From Stomorhina lunata (Eukaryota; Arthropoda; Insecta; Diptera; Rhiniidae): a stretch of DNA of 64,000 nucleotides. Positions 10,969-21,832 of this stretch are shown one piece after another. The DNA lies in contig OW121742.1 of NCBI GenBank assembly GCA_933228675.1, positions 128,565,983 to 128,629,982 on the forward strand, written 5' to 3'. Within the stretch, counting starts at the first letter, position 1. Every line of letters begins with the position of its first letter. The position numbers and the translations under genes are program-made. Below the pieces are notes generated by a model. That model saw only the letters and a list, made by a program, of their open reading frames with translations, was not told the DNA's origin and did not search any database.

Positions 10969-12634
10969 CGTCTACTCTTGTTTCATACGTTTCAAACTAT
11001 TGAATATTGAAAAGGATATATTTTTAGTTTGCTTTTAAGACTGATTTCTTATAAATGAAAAATTATAAGATATGTAAGTAAGTCGGGCATTTTCATAATG
11101 TTTTTATATTTAAAAGTCTTTTACCTTTAGTGGTTATGCTTTAGTATATTTTTATTATTTAATCTCGCCTCCTGCTTGTAAGTTCGGGTATGCTGGTTAG
11201 ATGTAAAATGTAATAACCAAAAAATATTTTACTGACATACATATATTTACACTAACACAAGTAGACATGATTTTACATTTTTACATATTCATCTGGAAAA
11301 CAGAAAGAAGTACAATACTTTACATGCAACAACATAAAACATCTTCTAAATACAGGGCAACAGGTTCAAAATATTTATAACATACATATGTAAGTGTGTA
11401 AATATTTTCTTTTAGCTAAAGTCTAACTACATGAAAAATAAAATTTCTATTAGCCAGCATTTAACTATACATCATATTTTACAAAAGATTTTTATATCTT
11501 TCTTCCTTCCTACCATCAAACTCACCTCCAACTTTATTTTATCTATGATAATATTTTGGATTTAATAGAATTTAAAACAGTTTTTTTCTTCCTTGAATAA
11601 AATTTATACATTTTTATTACTCAAGTGTCTGCATAGATTTTAAGCAAATTTTATATAGAAAAAACGGAAACTGGAAAATCCATGCATCATTTTCACTTAT
11701 GATTTTAATGTGGCTGCTAATAGAAAGAGATGTATGTTCTTTTTTTATCGTTGTGCAAATATTTGTAAGAAATAAAATTTATTTACCTGTTATTTTTATA
11801 TTATTCCTTTCCATTGTATGCTTTTTTTATTATTTATTTTTATAAGATTTCTTTTATTCTTAGTATGAATATTTTTATACATTTCTTTTGCCAGTTATGA
11901 TTTACATTTGTTGGATTTTTATTTTGGCATATTTCTTTTCTTAAATTTTATTGTTGGCCATTTATTTTATTTTTTCTTTCATATATATTTTTTTTAATTT
12001 TTCCACAAGAAAAGAGAAAATCTAATATGTAGTCAAATTTAGAAAAATGTTTATGTTTATGCAAGTTCATGTAAATATGTACATTTTCATATGTAATAAT
12101 ATTTTATGTGTCATTTACATTTTATACATGTTCGAGCTAGTTTTTCATTTCATTTGTTTTGTGTATATTTTACAATTCCATGTAAATAAATAAATTTTTA
12201 CAATATAAATATGCAAAAAAACAGTATAAGATTTTATAAATTCTAATTGTTTTAAATGTAGGTTAAATTGTCTACACACATACATATCTACATATGTATG
12301 ATTGCAGAGAGATCATATTTTATTACACAGAAACAAATTTGCAAAAATTAATTTAAATTTTTGTTCATATTAAGTTATTGCTTATAATATATAATTTTTT
12401 AAAGCACATGAATAAGATTAAATATATGTGAAGTAAACCTGCATACTCCTATAGCAGATAAGTAGAACTGTTATTCTAGATCAATGGTGCCCAAGCCCTA
12501 TGAGCTTGGTACTCATTTGTTTTCAATACTCACATACAGCACCCAGCATGAGCAATACGAAATATACAAACATCTTTGTCTTATTATTTTTGCTGTTTTT
12601 CATTATTAAACTGCAATAACACTTTCGTATGACG
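10969..12634. other. AT-rich sequence, no gene seen
   Basis: Long T-rich and A-rich tracts, with no open frame above 60 codons and no recognised repeat. Confidence 0.65.
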
Positions 12635-13238
12635 TAGGGGATGTTGGATACCATGTAACGGTTCTGATCGGTTTAACTTGGTAAACCCAGGCTAATCTTG
12701 CTCTATCCTTCATCTCAATTGTGGACACTGACCTCCTAGTGGTGTCATCTAGATAGCTACTTTAACAGCCGTTAAAGCAGTGGGCAAACAAGTGCCACGT
12801 GTTCTCCCATAAGAACGGTAAAAACATGGGTCAAGGACGTCGGGCTAGTAACCCACTCCTGGAAAAAACTTACTATAAAAAAGCAAAAAATAAGAATTAA
12901 AACGGCCCCCCAAATGTTGACGACTATGGCAAACGAAAAAAGGACCATGATTTAAGGATAAGCACCTGAAGCACCCGAACCCTCTACAGAGGAGGTGCTC
13001 TGATCCAGTTGATGGATGTTCTCGATGAATATAAATGTGATGTGACTGTTCTCCAGGAAATAAGATGGAACGGCAACGGTGTCGCCAAAATATCAAAAGG
13101 TGACCTGTATTACAGCTGCCATGAGAGTAAGCACGAGTTTGGTTGCGGTTTTATGGTTAACAAAAGATTGGGAAATCTTGTTTCCAAGTTTACACCAGTA
13201 AGCGAAAGGCTAGCGACAATACACGTCAAGGCTAAGTA
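12635..13238 (+). pseudogene. RTE-type non-LTR retrotransposon, 5' end with partial endonuclease, broken
   Basis: GC-richer than its surroundings. About 320 bp of 5' leader precede a reading frame that decodes as the start of the apurinic-like endonuclease of RTE-type retrotransposons. The conserved T-W-N-V-R-T-L-Y-R start is present but W is replaced by a TGA stop at 12967-12969 and N-V by S-T. 'GGALIQLMDVLDEYKCDV' and the catalytic-glutamate motif 'LQEIRW' follow, then 'GCGFMVNKR' and 'SERLATIHVKA'. The frame ends abruptly at about 13238, where repeat A4 begins. The rest of the endonuclease, the whole reverse transcriptase and the 3' tail are absent. Family assignment comes from remembered motifs, not a search. 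It is not functional. Confidence 0.82.
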
Positions 13239-13239
13239 C

Positions 13240-13416
13240 TTATTTTTTTATTTTTTGCATACATAATTTTAGTAAAAACTGTAAATCAATTTGCTAAATT
13301 TCAAGATAATCGGTCCACATTTGACCCTAGCCCTAATTTATAAGCTTGAGATGGTGAAGAGTACCGAATGATCGGTCTTGACCGACTATAGCACTTTCTT
13401 AAATACTTGTTTTAGT
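13240..13416 (-). repeat. Dispersed repeat family A, copy A4 (left-end fragment)
   Basis: Only the last 175 bp or so: 'agataatcggtccacatttg', the hairpin (atcggtcttgaccgac) and 'gcactttctta' with 'acttgtttt'. It is fused to the RTE fragment. Confidence 0.85.
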
Positions 13417-14785
13417 TTTTACTACAAAAAATAACGAATATGTTTTTCGCTCTTCCATTAGGAAAGTTTGTTCTAGAATATCTTCGTCAAAATTGGTTTA
13501 TTAGTTGCCGAATTAAGAATCTGTATTTACTAAGACTTTACCATGGCTCCAGTAAGCAAAAACAAATAATATTAGAGTAGAAGTTTCTGTGCTCAGACGG
13601 TCAAATATCTTCGATTTTTAAACCAAATTGAATCTTGAGTAAATTCTCTAGAAGAAATTATAATATTTGTACCAATATTTTCTTATCTAAGCTTAACTAG
13701 GAAATCCGATAAATAACTTTAATATAAAAACGATTTCTAAAATTATCAAAGGCTTATTGTAAAATTTTGTATGAGAAATTCAATTTATAAGCTTGTAATG
13801 ACTTTATTTTCCGTTTTTGAATAAGTGGTATTTTATAAGACATTGCAAAAAACGGTTATATTACTTTTATATTTAGAAGTAGAAATTAGATCTAGAGAAT
13901 AGAAATCGTAAAAAATTGGGACCCAATTGGTCGCTTTTCCATTATTTTGTTCTTCAAAGGAAATACAGAAATTGTTATTATGCATTACATAAATGGGTTA
14001 TGCCTAGATGCCAACAATAGTTCAATTATACCATACAAATCTAAATATATTTTTAATAATCCCAAATTTCTTCTAAGTGTATAATTCAATCTAATAGGTT
14101 TATATAAACCAAAAATTGTGGTAAGTTTGATTGTTTATATTCAAATGTTTTGCTTTAGTTATTATTATTTTATTTTTTTTTTTTTTTTTTCAATAAAAAC
14201 AATCTGCATTTATGCCACAATTGTCAAATGGTCTTTTAATTTGTACTGACAGCTATGCCACTTGCAATTTGTAAATTAGTAGGATTCAGCTTTTTCGAGC
14301 TTAAAAATATTGATTAAAATATTATCTGTCATATCACTCATTTAGGTATTTTTTTATATTCTTTTCAGATGAACCTCTCTAATATGCATGTTTATATACA
14401 ATAAATTTGATCCAATTATTCATGTTTGTTGTATTTGGCTTTTAAAGTGCATATACAAGTAATTTTAAAATTAAATTAACACTAAAAGTAAATCGTTGAG
14501 AATTTAATACTTCTAAGTCCATGTGTGTTGAAAAAGATTGTAGGATTTTCGTATTTGTCACATATTTTTTTTTAACATCAAATAAGAGAATAAAATTGTA
14601 TATTTTAGAAGACATTTTTATATTTATTTGATTTTGTAAACACTAGTTTGAGATACACGTACATTTGAAGCGTTCCCAGTAGGAAAAATATAAATGTGTT
14701 TGAAAAAGACTTTGAGGACTTGTAAACAAAAATTGATGCAATTTTGACATTTATTTGGTGATCAGTAAATATATATTTTCTTTAA
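13417..14785. other. AT-rich sequence; possible old G-like fragment
   Basis: Near 13755-13815 the minus strand loosely matches element G (tgacaagcttataaatt-type words). A long T run lies at 14171-14190. No gene is seen. Confidence 0.45.
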
Positions 14786-14927
14786 CATAGCGGCACCACC
14801 AATTTGTTAACATCCAAATTCCAACTGAATGATTTTAATACTCATGTTCACGACTTTCATTACTGATCGTGGTATTTACGAAAATTACAAAAATTCTTCG
14901 GCTTCTGGTGGTATGGGCTGCCTATGC
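14786..14927 (-). repeat. Family E core without arrays
   Basis: In reverse orientation: 'tgttaacatccaaattccaa', 'cgtggtatttacgaaaatta' and 'ttcggcttctggtggtatgg'. No palindromic array adjoins either side, so the core also occurs on its own. Confidence 0.8.
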
Positions 14928-16395
14928 CTGAGCATGAAACCTTTTTCTACTAAGTCCTGCTATAAACATTTCTGAATGTAGCAGAATTCATATGTATCTG
15001 AATTTGTTATTTATCTATGAATATACATAAGATAATATGTATTAAACTAAGCAAATATAAAAAGTGTGTTAAGTACTTATGTATAACAACAAGGTACTAG
15101 CCAGTCAGTCATTCACTTCTGTCAGAGATACTCGTACAAGGAATCTCTCTATTAGGGTAAAACAGAAATAGTAGTTATTTGAATTATAATCTTATTTAGA
15201 GTCAAAAGTAATTTCAAATAACAGATTTTTTTAAAAAACCCTATTTCATATGTAGCTTATATACATACATATATATATTTATGTAGCGCAAAAGTATTTA
15301 CTACTTTAGCACCTTGCACATCCATTCAAAGGTTGTCAAGTGTTTTCATTTTTATTCATCATCCAACAGCATCTAACGTTGTGTTGCTATTGTCGTCAGC
15401 TCGTTTTAAGTTTAAGGAGTGTCTCCAACAAAAGTAAACATTCACACGTGTTGGTTTACGAATGTCAAAGCAAATACTTATTTTCTTAGTTTTCTCACTT
15501 CACTTTTTCTAATGTTGATGATGATTGTTCAACATTGTCATGAGTTTTGAGTATCCCATCCTGTATTAGAGCCACGTTTTGCATTTCAAATGTATACAAA
15601 ATACAATAACATAAATATTTCTCTATAAACATTATTAAAACACATGGAGTTTTTCTTAACAAATATTAAATTTAAAACATTTTTATACCAAACTAAAAAT
15701 CAATAGTTGAAACGAATATTGTAAAAAAAAAAAACATAAAACACATTAAAGAGGCAAAATGTATGCCAAAAAAAACTAAAAGATTTCTCTTTAAATTTAG
15801 AACGACCTTTAAAAATAGACAGATTGTATTGGGGAGTAATAGGACAAGAAAACATAAATAAGTGTCGGCCTGGTGTTTTGTTATCTTCTTTTTGGGTAAT
15901 TTCTTATCAATTTCTACAAATCTTAAAAGCGGCTCTTGCATCAATTTGAAATTTATTCCAGCAACACACACATGTTATGGCTATAAAGTTAAATACATTA
16001 ACACTATTTCTGTCTCCTGCGGACAGACTGATACAGAAACATTCATAGTTTACTGTATGTGTTAGTGTTAGTTAGCCATAACAGCAGAGTTAACTGCTTT
16101 CCCTTTTTGTTTGTTGGTCTATTTTGAATTTGACTCGTGTGTTGGTGTCAATGTTTTAGACATTTTATAGATTTTATTAGATTTTATATTGTCCTTGTTA
16201 GTAGCTTGTCCTGTATTTTATTTTGTTGTATACGACTAGTTGGTGTTAGTCGTTGCTGCTGGTAGTGTTTGGTGACATTTGTTTGACAATAACGTAGCCA
16301 AATTTTGAAAAAGGTACTTTATGCCCAACCAGACATTACCAACGCTCTGCTACGAGAGCTACGTGATGTATTGAATTGTATGTGACCTAGAGTTA
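14928..16395. other. AT-rich sequence, no gene seen
   Basis: An imperfect hairpin (ctgctataaacatt/aatgtagcag) lies at about 14967-14993 next to the E core. Frames at 15693-15971 (minus) and 15862-16065 (plus) overlap on opposite strands and have no recognisable content. Confidence 0.5.
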
Positions 16396-16734
16396 TACAG
16401 GGTGTTAGAATTTAATTAAATTTTAGAAGTAAAATTTTAATGAAAACTGATTAAGTTCTATCCAAATATGATGAGGTGGAATAAAATATTCTCCAAAGTC
16501 TTAAATTGAGCCCCTAGATTTAAATAATCGTAAAAGACATTCCGCTAAATATCTCTTAAACTATTAGACATAGCGTAGTACAGTTCTTTCATTCTTAAGT
16601 ATCGGCTTATCCATTTCGTGGTTTTAAGAGTATAGAACTGGAATTCGACATCTTTCAAACTAAGTTGTAAAACCAATTTTTTTCTTTTCAGTTGAAAGTC
16701 TGATATTGAAGAAAATATATTAAGTATCACACAA

Positions 16735-17365
16735 CGCATAAAAATCATCGAAACATACTACAAAAATGGTGATTCTGCAACAGCCACATATCGAGTTTTA
16801 AGAGGAGATTATGGTTTACATAATCGCCCAACTACGCAAGCAATTGGCAAAATTGTGAAGAAATTTGAAGAAACTGGAGCGGTTACAAATATTGTAAGGC
16901 CCGTGTATCATCGTTTCGCTAGTTCCGTTGAAAATATCACTGCTGTAAGTGAAAGTGTTTCCGAAGACCGTTTCCTCGTCGTTCTCAGGAATTAGGACTG
17001 TAATACCATTTGGAGAATATGTGGTTTCAACGAGATGGTGCCACATGCAACACAACTAGAGCGAATATGGCTTTATTGCAGAAGACATTTAATGTCCGCG
17101 TAATTTCTCGTCATGGCGATATCAATTGGCCACTAAGATCATGTGATTTGATAACATTAGGCTTTTTTTGTGGGACTTCGCCAAAGATCGTATTTATGCA
17201 GATAAACCTTTAACTCTTGAGCACTTAAAAACCATCAATCGTCAAGTTATGGCTGAAATACCGCCCAATATCTATAAAAAAGTGGTCGAAAATTACCTCA
17301 AAAGAATCAAAGCTTGCAATATTTCGCGTGGTGGTCATTTAAATGATGTAGTTTTTCGAACATAA
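16735..17365 (+). pseudogene. mariner/Tc1-superfamily transposase remnant
   Basis: A degraded transposase. The N-terminal part (16735-16995) reads as the helix-turn-helix region: 'IETYYKNGDSATATYRVLRG', then 'TTQAIGKIVKKFEETGAV'. Single-base shifts follow near 16968 (the frame resumes as PRRSQELGL) and near 16999. About 100 residues holding the first catalytic aspartate are then missing. The C-terminal part restarts at 'WFQRDGATCNTT' (second Asp) and 'WPLRSCDLITLGFF', shifts frame again, and continues 'KDRIYADKP' to 'SRGGHLNDVVFRT' and a stop. By alignment with the family's usual RSCDLTPLDFF, the third acidic residue stands 42 positions after the second (DD41D-type spacing) and is Gly here. 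Catalytically dead. The 3' side runs to 'ggataaccctg' and abuts repeat A5. The 16396-16734 stretch upstream may be its 5' flank, but nothing coding is visible there. Confidence 0.85.
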
Positions 17366-17465
17366 TGTCAACGTTCAAACTTTATAATAAAAAGAAATAT
17401 CATGAAAAAAATATTTTATATGTGTTTTATTTAAGTTCACTTGTGAAATCGCAATATGGATAACC

Positions 17466-18048
17466 CTGCTGATGTATGTATCGCATAGAAATATTTGAAT
17501 TAGACCCGAATAGATACGAATAGGCTTAGAATCACTTTTTGAGTCGATTTAGCGATGTCAGTCCTTCCGTCCGTCCGTCTGGTTGGACGGCTGGCTGGAC
17601 CCCAATGTAAACCAAGGAATCAAAGTACTGGTCGCAATTCTAAAACTAATTTGACCATGACTATTAAAATTCATCAAAATCGGTCTGTTATTTATGGTAC
17701 CTCCCATAGGTCTCACTTCTCGGAATTGATATTTCGGCCACAAATATCAATATTTTTTCATGAAATTTAAAACAAATACTGCTTCTGCCAACTTAAATCA
17801 CTGCACCAAAGTGGAAACTGTAATAAATCTGCCAAATTTCGAAATAATCGGTCCACATTTGACCCTAGCTCTCATATAAGTCCAAAATGACGAAAACAGA
17901 TTAAATATATAAGTTTTGAGAAAATGTTTGTATGATGGCAAAATTTAACAAATATTTGTCTTTATATTGGAAAAAACTCCTTTGACCTTAGTGGTGAAGG
18001 GTATCGTATGGTAGGGCTTGACCGACTATAGCACTTTCTTACTTGTTT
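17466..18048 (-). repeat. Dispersed repeat family A, copy A5
   Basis: Starts inside the right end (gctgatgtatgtatcgcata), contains the CCGTCCGTCCGTCTGG/GGCTGGCTGGACC block and 'acctcccataggtctcac', and ends with the left hairpin and 'gcactttcttacttgtttta'. The 'gaccatagctcccatac' block is deleted. It joins the mariner relic with no spacer. Confidence 0.88.
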
Positions 18049-20059
18049 TATAAAAGAAATAATGCTAGTGCAATGTCAATGGATTACTTTGATAATAAAT
18101 TAATGGAAATTAATTACTTATTTATGTATATTATATAATAAGTTAATGCGATTGTTCAGTTGTTGAAAAATATCTGATATATTAGTTATTTTTTTGAAGC
18201 ATTTGCCATATCTACTAGCATCTACACCCTGTAAAATAACCTAAAATTTTCTTTAGGTGCTGAATAACTCGTTACAATCGATTTTACGTCAATACATTAA
18301 AAGATATTGAAAATAAAAAAAAAATAAGACGCATCAAAAAAGCAAAATATTGACTAGTAAATGGTTTCTATAGAGTTTTATCGTTTAAAGAGGATTTTCG
18401 ATTTTATTGCTTTTAAGGGTTTTTTCAGTTATTGCTATTAACGCTGGAGTATGAACACTTTGACGATATTAGAAAAAAGTGAAAGTCCAGGTGTTGTCAA
18501 CAAAAATACTCACTTTTACCATAAAAATAAGAAAAACAAGAAAATTGGCTTTATTTAGAGAAAACATAAAAAAGTATTCACTACAATTTCCTTTTCACAT
18601 TTTACACCTTTTTTTAATTAAATTGTATTTTTATGTTTTTTTTTCTTGATAGCGGGAGAAATTGTCTGGGAAAGGTTCGAATTAAACTGATTGATTTGAT
18701 TAAAATGGCTATTTATTTGTCAGTTGCAATGATAAGAGTGAAATGTAAAAAGACTTTATTCGCCAGCAGATAAATATATTGAGATTGTAGACTAATTTAT
18801 GTTATTCCTTAATTAGATCAAAAGGTAAATGGAAAAAATAAGTTAAAGCTTAAAAAAGTAATTTCATTAACTAGAACTGAATTTAATTGAAATAAATGTT
18901 TTGTAAAATATTTTTGGATATTTGAGGAACAAAATTTTTTAATATTTTTTATTTTCAAAAATTTCCTAATAATTCTTTTTCTTCTTTCAAATACTTAATT
19001 TTATTTATTTTTTCAAAAATTTTCCTCTAGAATTTTAATTTTCTTTTAAATAGACTTTATTTTCTTTCAACATTATCAAAAAAAAAAACCTGATATGAAT
19101 TAATTACCTTAAACAAAAATCAGTTTCATAAAATTTTGAATAAATAAATGTACGAGTGCACACTTGTTGTCGTAGGTAAGTTTGAGTTTCAAGGAAATAT
19201 CAACAGGTTTGATGTTGCAATAGAAATTTTTAATTTTTGTCTATTAAAAAATTCTGAGAACATATGCATATTTAATATCAATATTTTGGGTAATATAAAA
19301 TTTTCTTGAATGCATTAAACAAAATTCTCTAATTAGTATTCTAAAACACAACAATTACATAAGAAATTTAGATTGAAAAATTCTTAATTTGGAAAATTTC
19401 CATGAGCAGGTATTGGAGACTAATAAAGAGTTCAACAAAAGTGTCATTATATTTATGATTATCTTAAAATATGATTAAAATTATTAAGTAGAAATTAAAA
19501 TCAAATTGTAATTTTATTTAAGTTATTTGGAATTTATGATTAAGTTAAGAAACTTTTAGACATAAATTTATAGAAATTACTAAATAGCTGTTGATGTTTT
19601 AAGATTTGTTTCGTGTTTACTTCATACTTTTCAGCTGATCATTATAAAAAATCATTCGTACATTCTTATAAACTCATACGTGATAAGTTCTTGATCGACT
19701 ATACTCAGGTTGATCTAACATAAGACCTTTAGCAGTAATAATTAGAAGATATATATCCTATGTACAAACTATGACATAGGATATACATTTTAAATACCCA
19801 GCTAGTATTTTTTGAAAATTTTTATCAAATATGAGTCTTTTTTGACTCCACTGCATGATTAAAATTATCATTTATGATATAATTTATGAGTCAAAAATTG
19901 GTACCCTTAATACGACTGAATATGAAATGTTATGCTTAGTGGTCGACGTGCTATTTTTAACTTGTCGTTTGCTAAGCGTATATAAGGCTTTTTGTACACT
20001 TTTTTTTTTATCACCAAGTTGATTAATCTATTTTTCGATCATCTATACGAATTCCAAAA
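18049..20059. other. AT-rich sequence, no gene seen
   Basis: No supported reading frame. One strong hairpin (listed separately) and many homopolymers. Confidence 0.6.
19752..19785. repeat. Perfect 12-bp inverted repeat with 10-nt loop
   Basis: 'tatatcctatgt' at 19752-19763 and its exact complement 'acataggatata' at 19774-19785. It could form a hairpin; no terminator or RNA context is recognised. Confidence 0.8.
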
Positions 20060-20662
20060 GACTGATCCCTTTAATTTTTTTTTTTGGCAAAATCGGATTG
20101 CTATTTTGGGTACCTCCCATAGGGAATAGACTTTTTGGCAAAATCGGATTGCTATTTTGGGTACCTCCCATAGGGAATAGACTTTTTGGTTCCTTACAGC
20201 CACAAATTTGGTAGTATTTTAATAATATTCAGCACAATTATTGCTTATGATAACCTTTATCAGTGTACCTAAGTTTGTAGGAATCGGCCCATATTTGACC
20301 ATACCTCCCATACAAGACACATTCTCAAAAGTAGTTTAAATACCCATAAAAGCACAAAAACCCTTTTAAATATAAAGATAAATGCATTTTATTGCTAAAA
20401 CTGTGCACAGATCAATATTTTGTAAATATAAACCAATAACCGAAATTTGGTTACAATCGATTAACAATTGACCCTAGCTCTCATATCAGGCCCTTAGCCG
20501 GAATTGACATAAATCTACTTAAACCTCGAAATGTTGAAAAAAACAAATAGTATATGTATGTATCTCTATTGGACTGATAGAAAATTGTTGGTCCATATTT
20601 GACCTTAATAGTGAAGGGCATCATATAGTCGGGCATAACAGACTATAGCTTTGCTTACTGGT
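20060..20662 (-). repeat. Dispersed repeat family B, copy B1
   Basis: Sister of family A. It shares 'gggtacctcccatagg' and the left-end motif (agtcgggcataacagactat), but differs by 'acagccacaaatttggtagt', 'cctcccatacaagacacatt' and 'aatagtgaagggcatcatat'. It contains a perfect 51-bp tandem duplication. It adjoins copy A6 without a gap. Confidence 0.85.
20081..20182. repeat. Perfect 51-bp tandem duplication inside B1
   Basis: Two identical 51-bp units (20081-20131 and 20132-20182), each carrying 'gcaaaatcggattgctattt' and 'acctcccatagggaatagac'. No mismatch is seen, so the duplication is recent or homogenised. Confidence 0.95.
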
Positions 20663-21272
20663 TTTGTATGCCCTTCACCATCATAAGTTTGTGGTAATGT
20701 ATGTAACGCATAGAAATATTTGTCTCAGAACAACCTTTTAGTATACCAATAGGCTTAGAATCCCTTTTTGAGTAGATTTAGCGATGTCAGTCCGTCTGGA
20801 CGGCTGGCTGGACCCCCATGTAAACCATGTATTTAAAGTACAGGTCGCAATTCTAAAGATAATTTGATGAAATTTGGCACAAATTATTTTTTAATAGTGG
20901 GATAATGGCTATTGAAATTCGTCAAAAACGGTCCACATTAGACCATAGCTCACATACAAGCTTTATATCAAAACGCACAAAATTAGACAAAAATCACTAA
21001 AACGCTCGTAAATCTGAAGATAATAGGAATTTTTTTGCATACATAATTTTTGTAACAACTGTAATCAATTTGCCAAATTTCGAGATAATCGGTCCACATT
21101 TGACCCTAGCTCTCATATAAGTCCAAATAACGGAAATAGCTTAAATATATAAGTTTTTAGAAAATATTTGTATGATATCAAAATTTTAGCAAATATTTGT
21201 CGTTATACAGGAAAAAGAACACCTTTGAGCTTAGTGGTGAAGGTTATCGTATGGTCGGGCTTGACCGACATT
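20663..21272 (-). repeat. Dispersed repeat family A, copy A6
   Basis: Right end 'tgcccttcaccatcataagt' through the GTCCGTCTGGACGGCTGGCTGG-type block, 'gaccatagctcacatacaag' and 'gaccctagctctcatataag' to the left hairpin (gtcgggcttgaccgac). The final 30 bp or so of the left end are missing. Confidence 0.88.
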
Positions 21273-21528
21273 GTGTGAGCAGCTGTTATCAGCCAACCTG
21301 TAGTATACGTATATGGGACTTCCACAACATTAAATGTTTAGACATAACATTAGTATAACAAATCGATCCGTGGAAGAATTTCCTAACTTCTTTACAAAAC
21401 TGATTTTTACAGACATAAAAATCGACTCTCCCAAGGATTCTGAGTCGATCTGAATAATTTTTGAGGGATGAAAAATTAAAAAAAATACAATCTGATTGAC
21501 AAACTTATATGTAACTGATTTCCTATAG
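21273..21528. other. AT-rich spacer between A6 and the SINE
   Basis: A minus-strand open frame (21330-21572) runs across the spacer and into the SINE head. It is not supported as coding. Confidence 0.5.
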
Positions 21529-21832
21529 CAACCGTCGTGGTATAGCAGGTTGGTCATCCGCCTCACATACAAGAGGTCCCAAGTTCAATCCCCGGTCAGA
21601 CTCACTTGAAAAAATAAATTTTTAGAAAAGCGGCGGTTCACCTCGTAACTTAGCTAGCCACTGGTTATTGAGTATTAGGCAATGTAAAACTTCTATAACT
21701 AATGCATTTGCCGTCCGGAGCCGAAGTTAAAAAGTAGGCCCCTTTCAATGAGTTTAAAAATAAAATCGGATGCAGCCCATTGTCTGAGAGAAGTTCCCCT
21801 TGTTCTAATTGGAATGTCGTTGGGGAATTATA
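21529..21832 (+). mobile_element. tRNA-derived SINE, second long copy
   Basis: The plus-strand head 'gtcgtggtatagcaggttgg' (A-box-like), then 'catccgcctcacatac' and 'gttcaatcc' (B box, 21583-21591), resembles a fly tRNA-Val gene. The body matches the 6.0-kb copy end to end, to 'ttggggaattatat'. No clear target-site duplication was found by eye. Confidence 0.85.

Noticed and set aside
12845..13096. 83-codon minus-strand frame
   Set aside because: Shadow of the RTE endonuclease coding on the plus strand.
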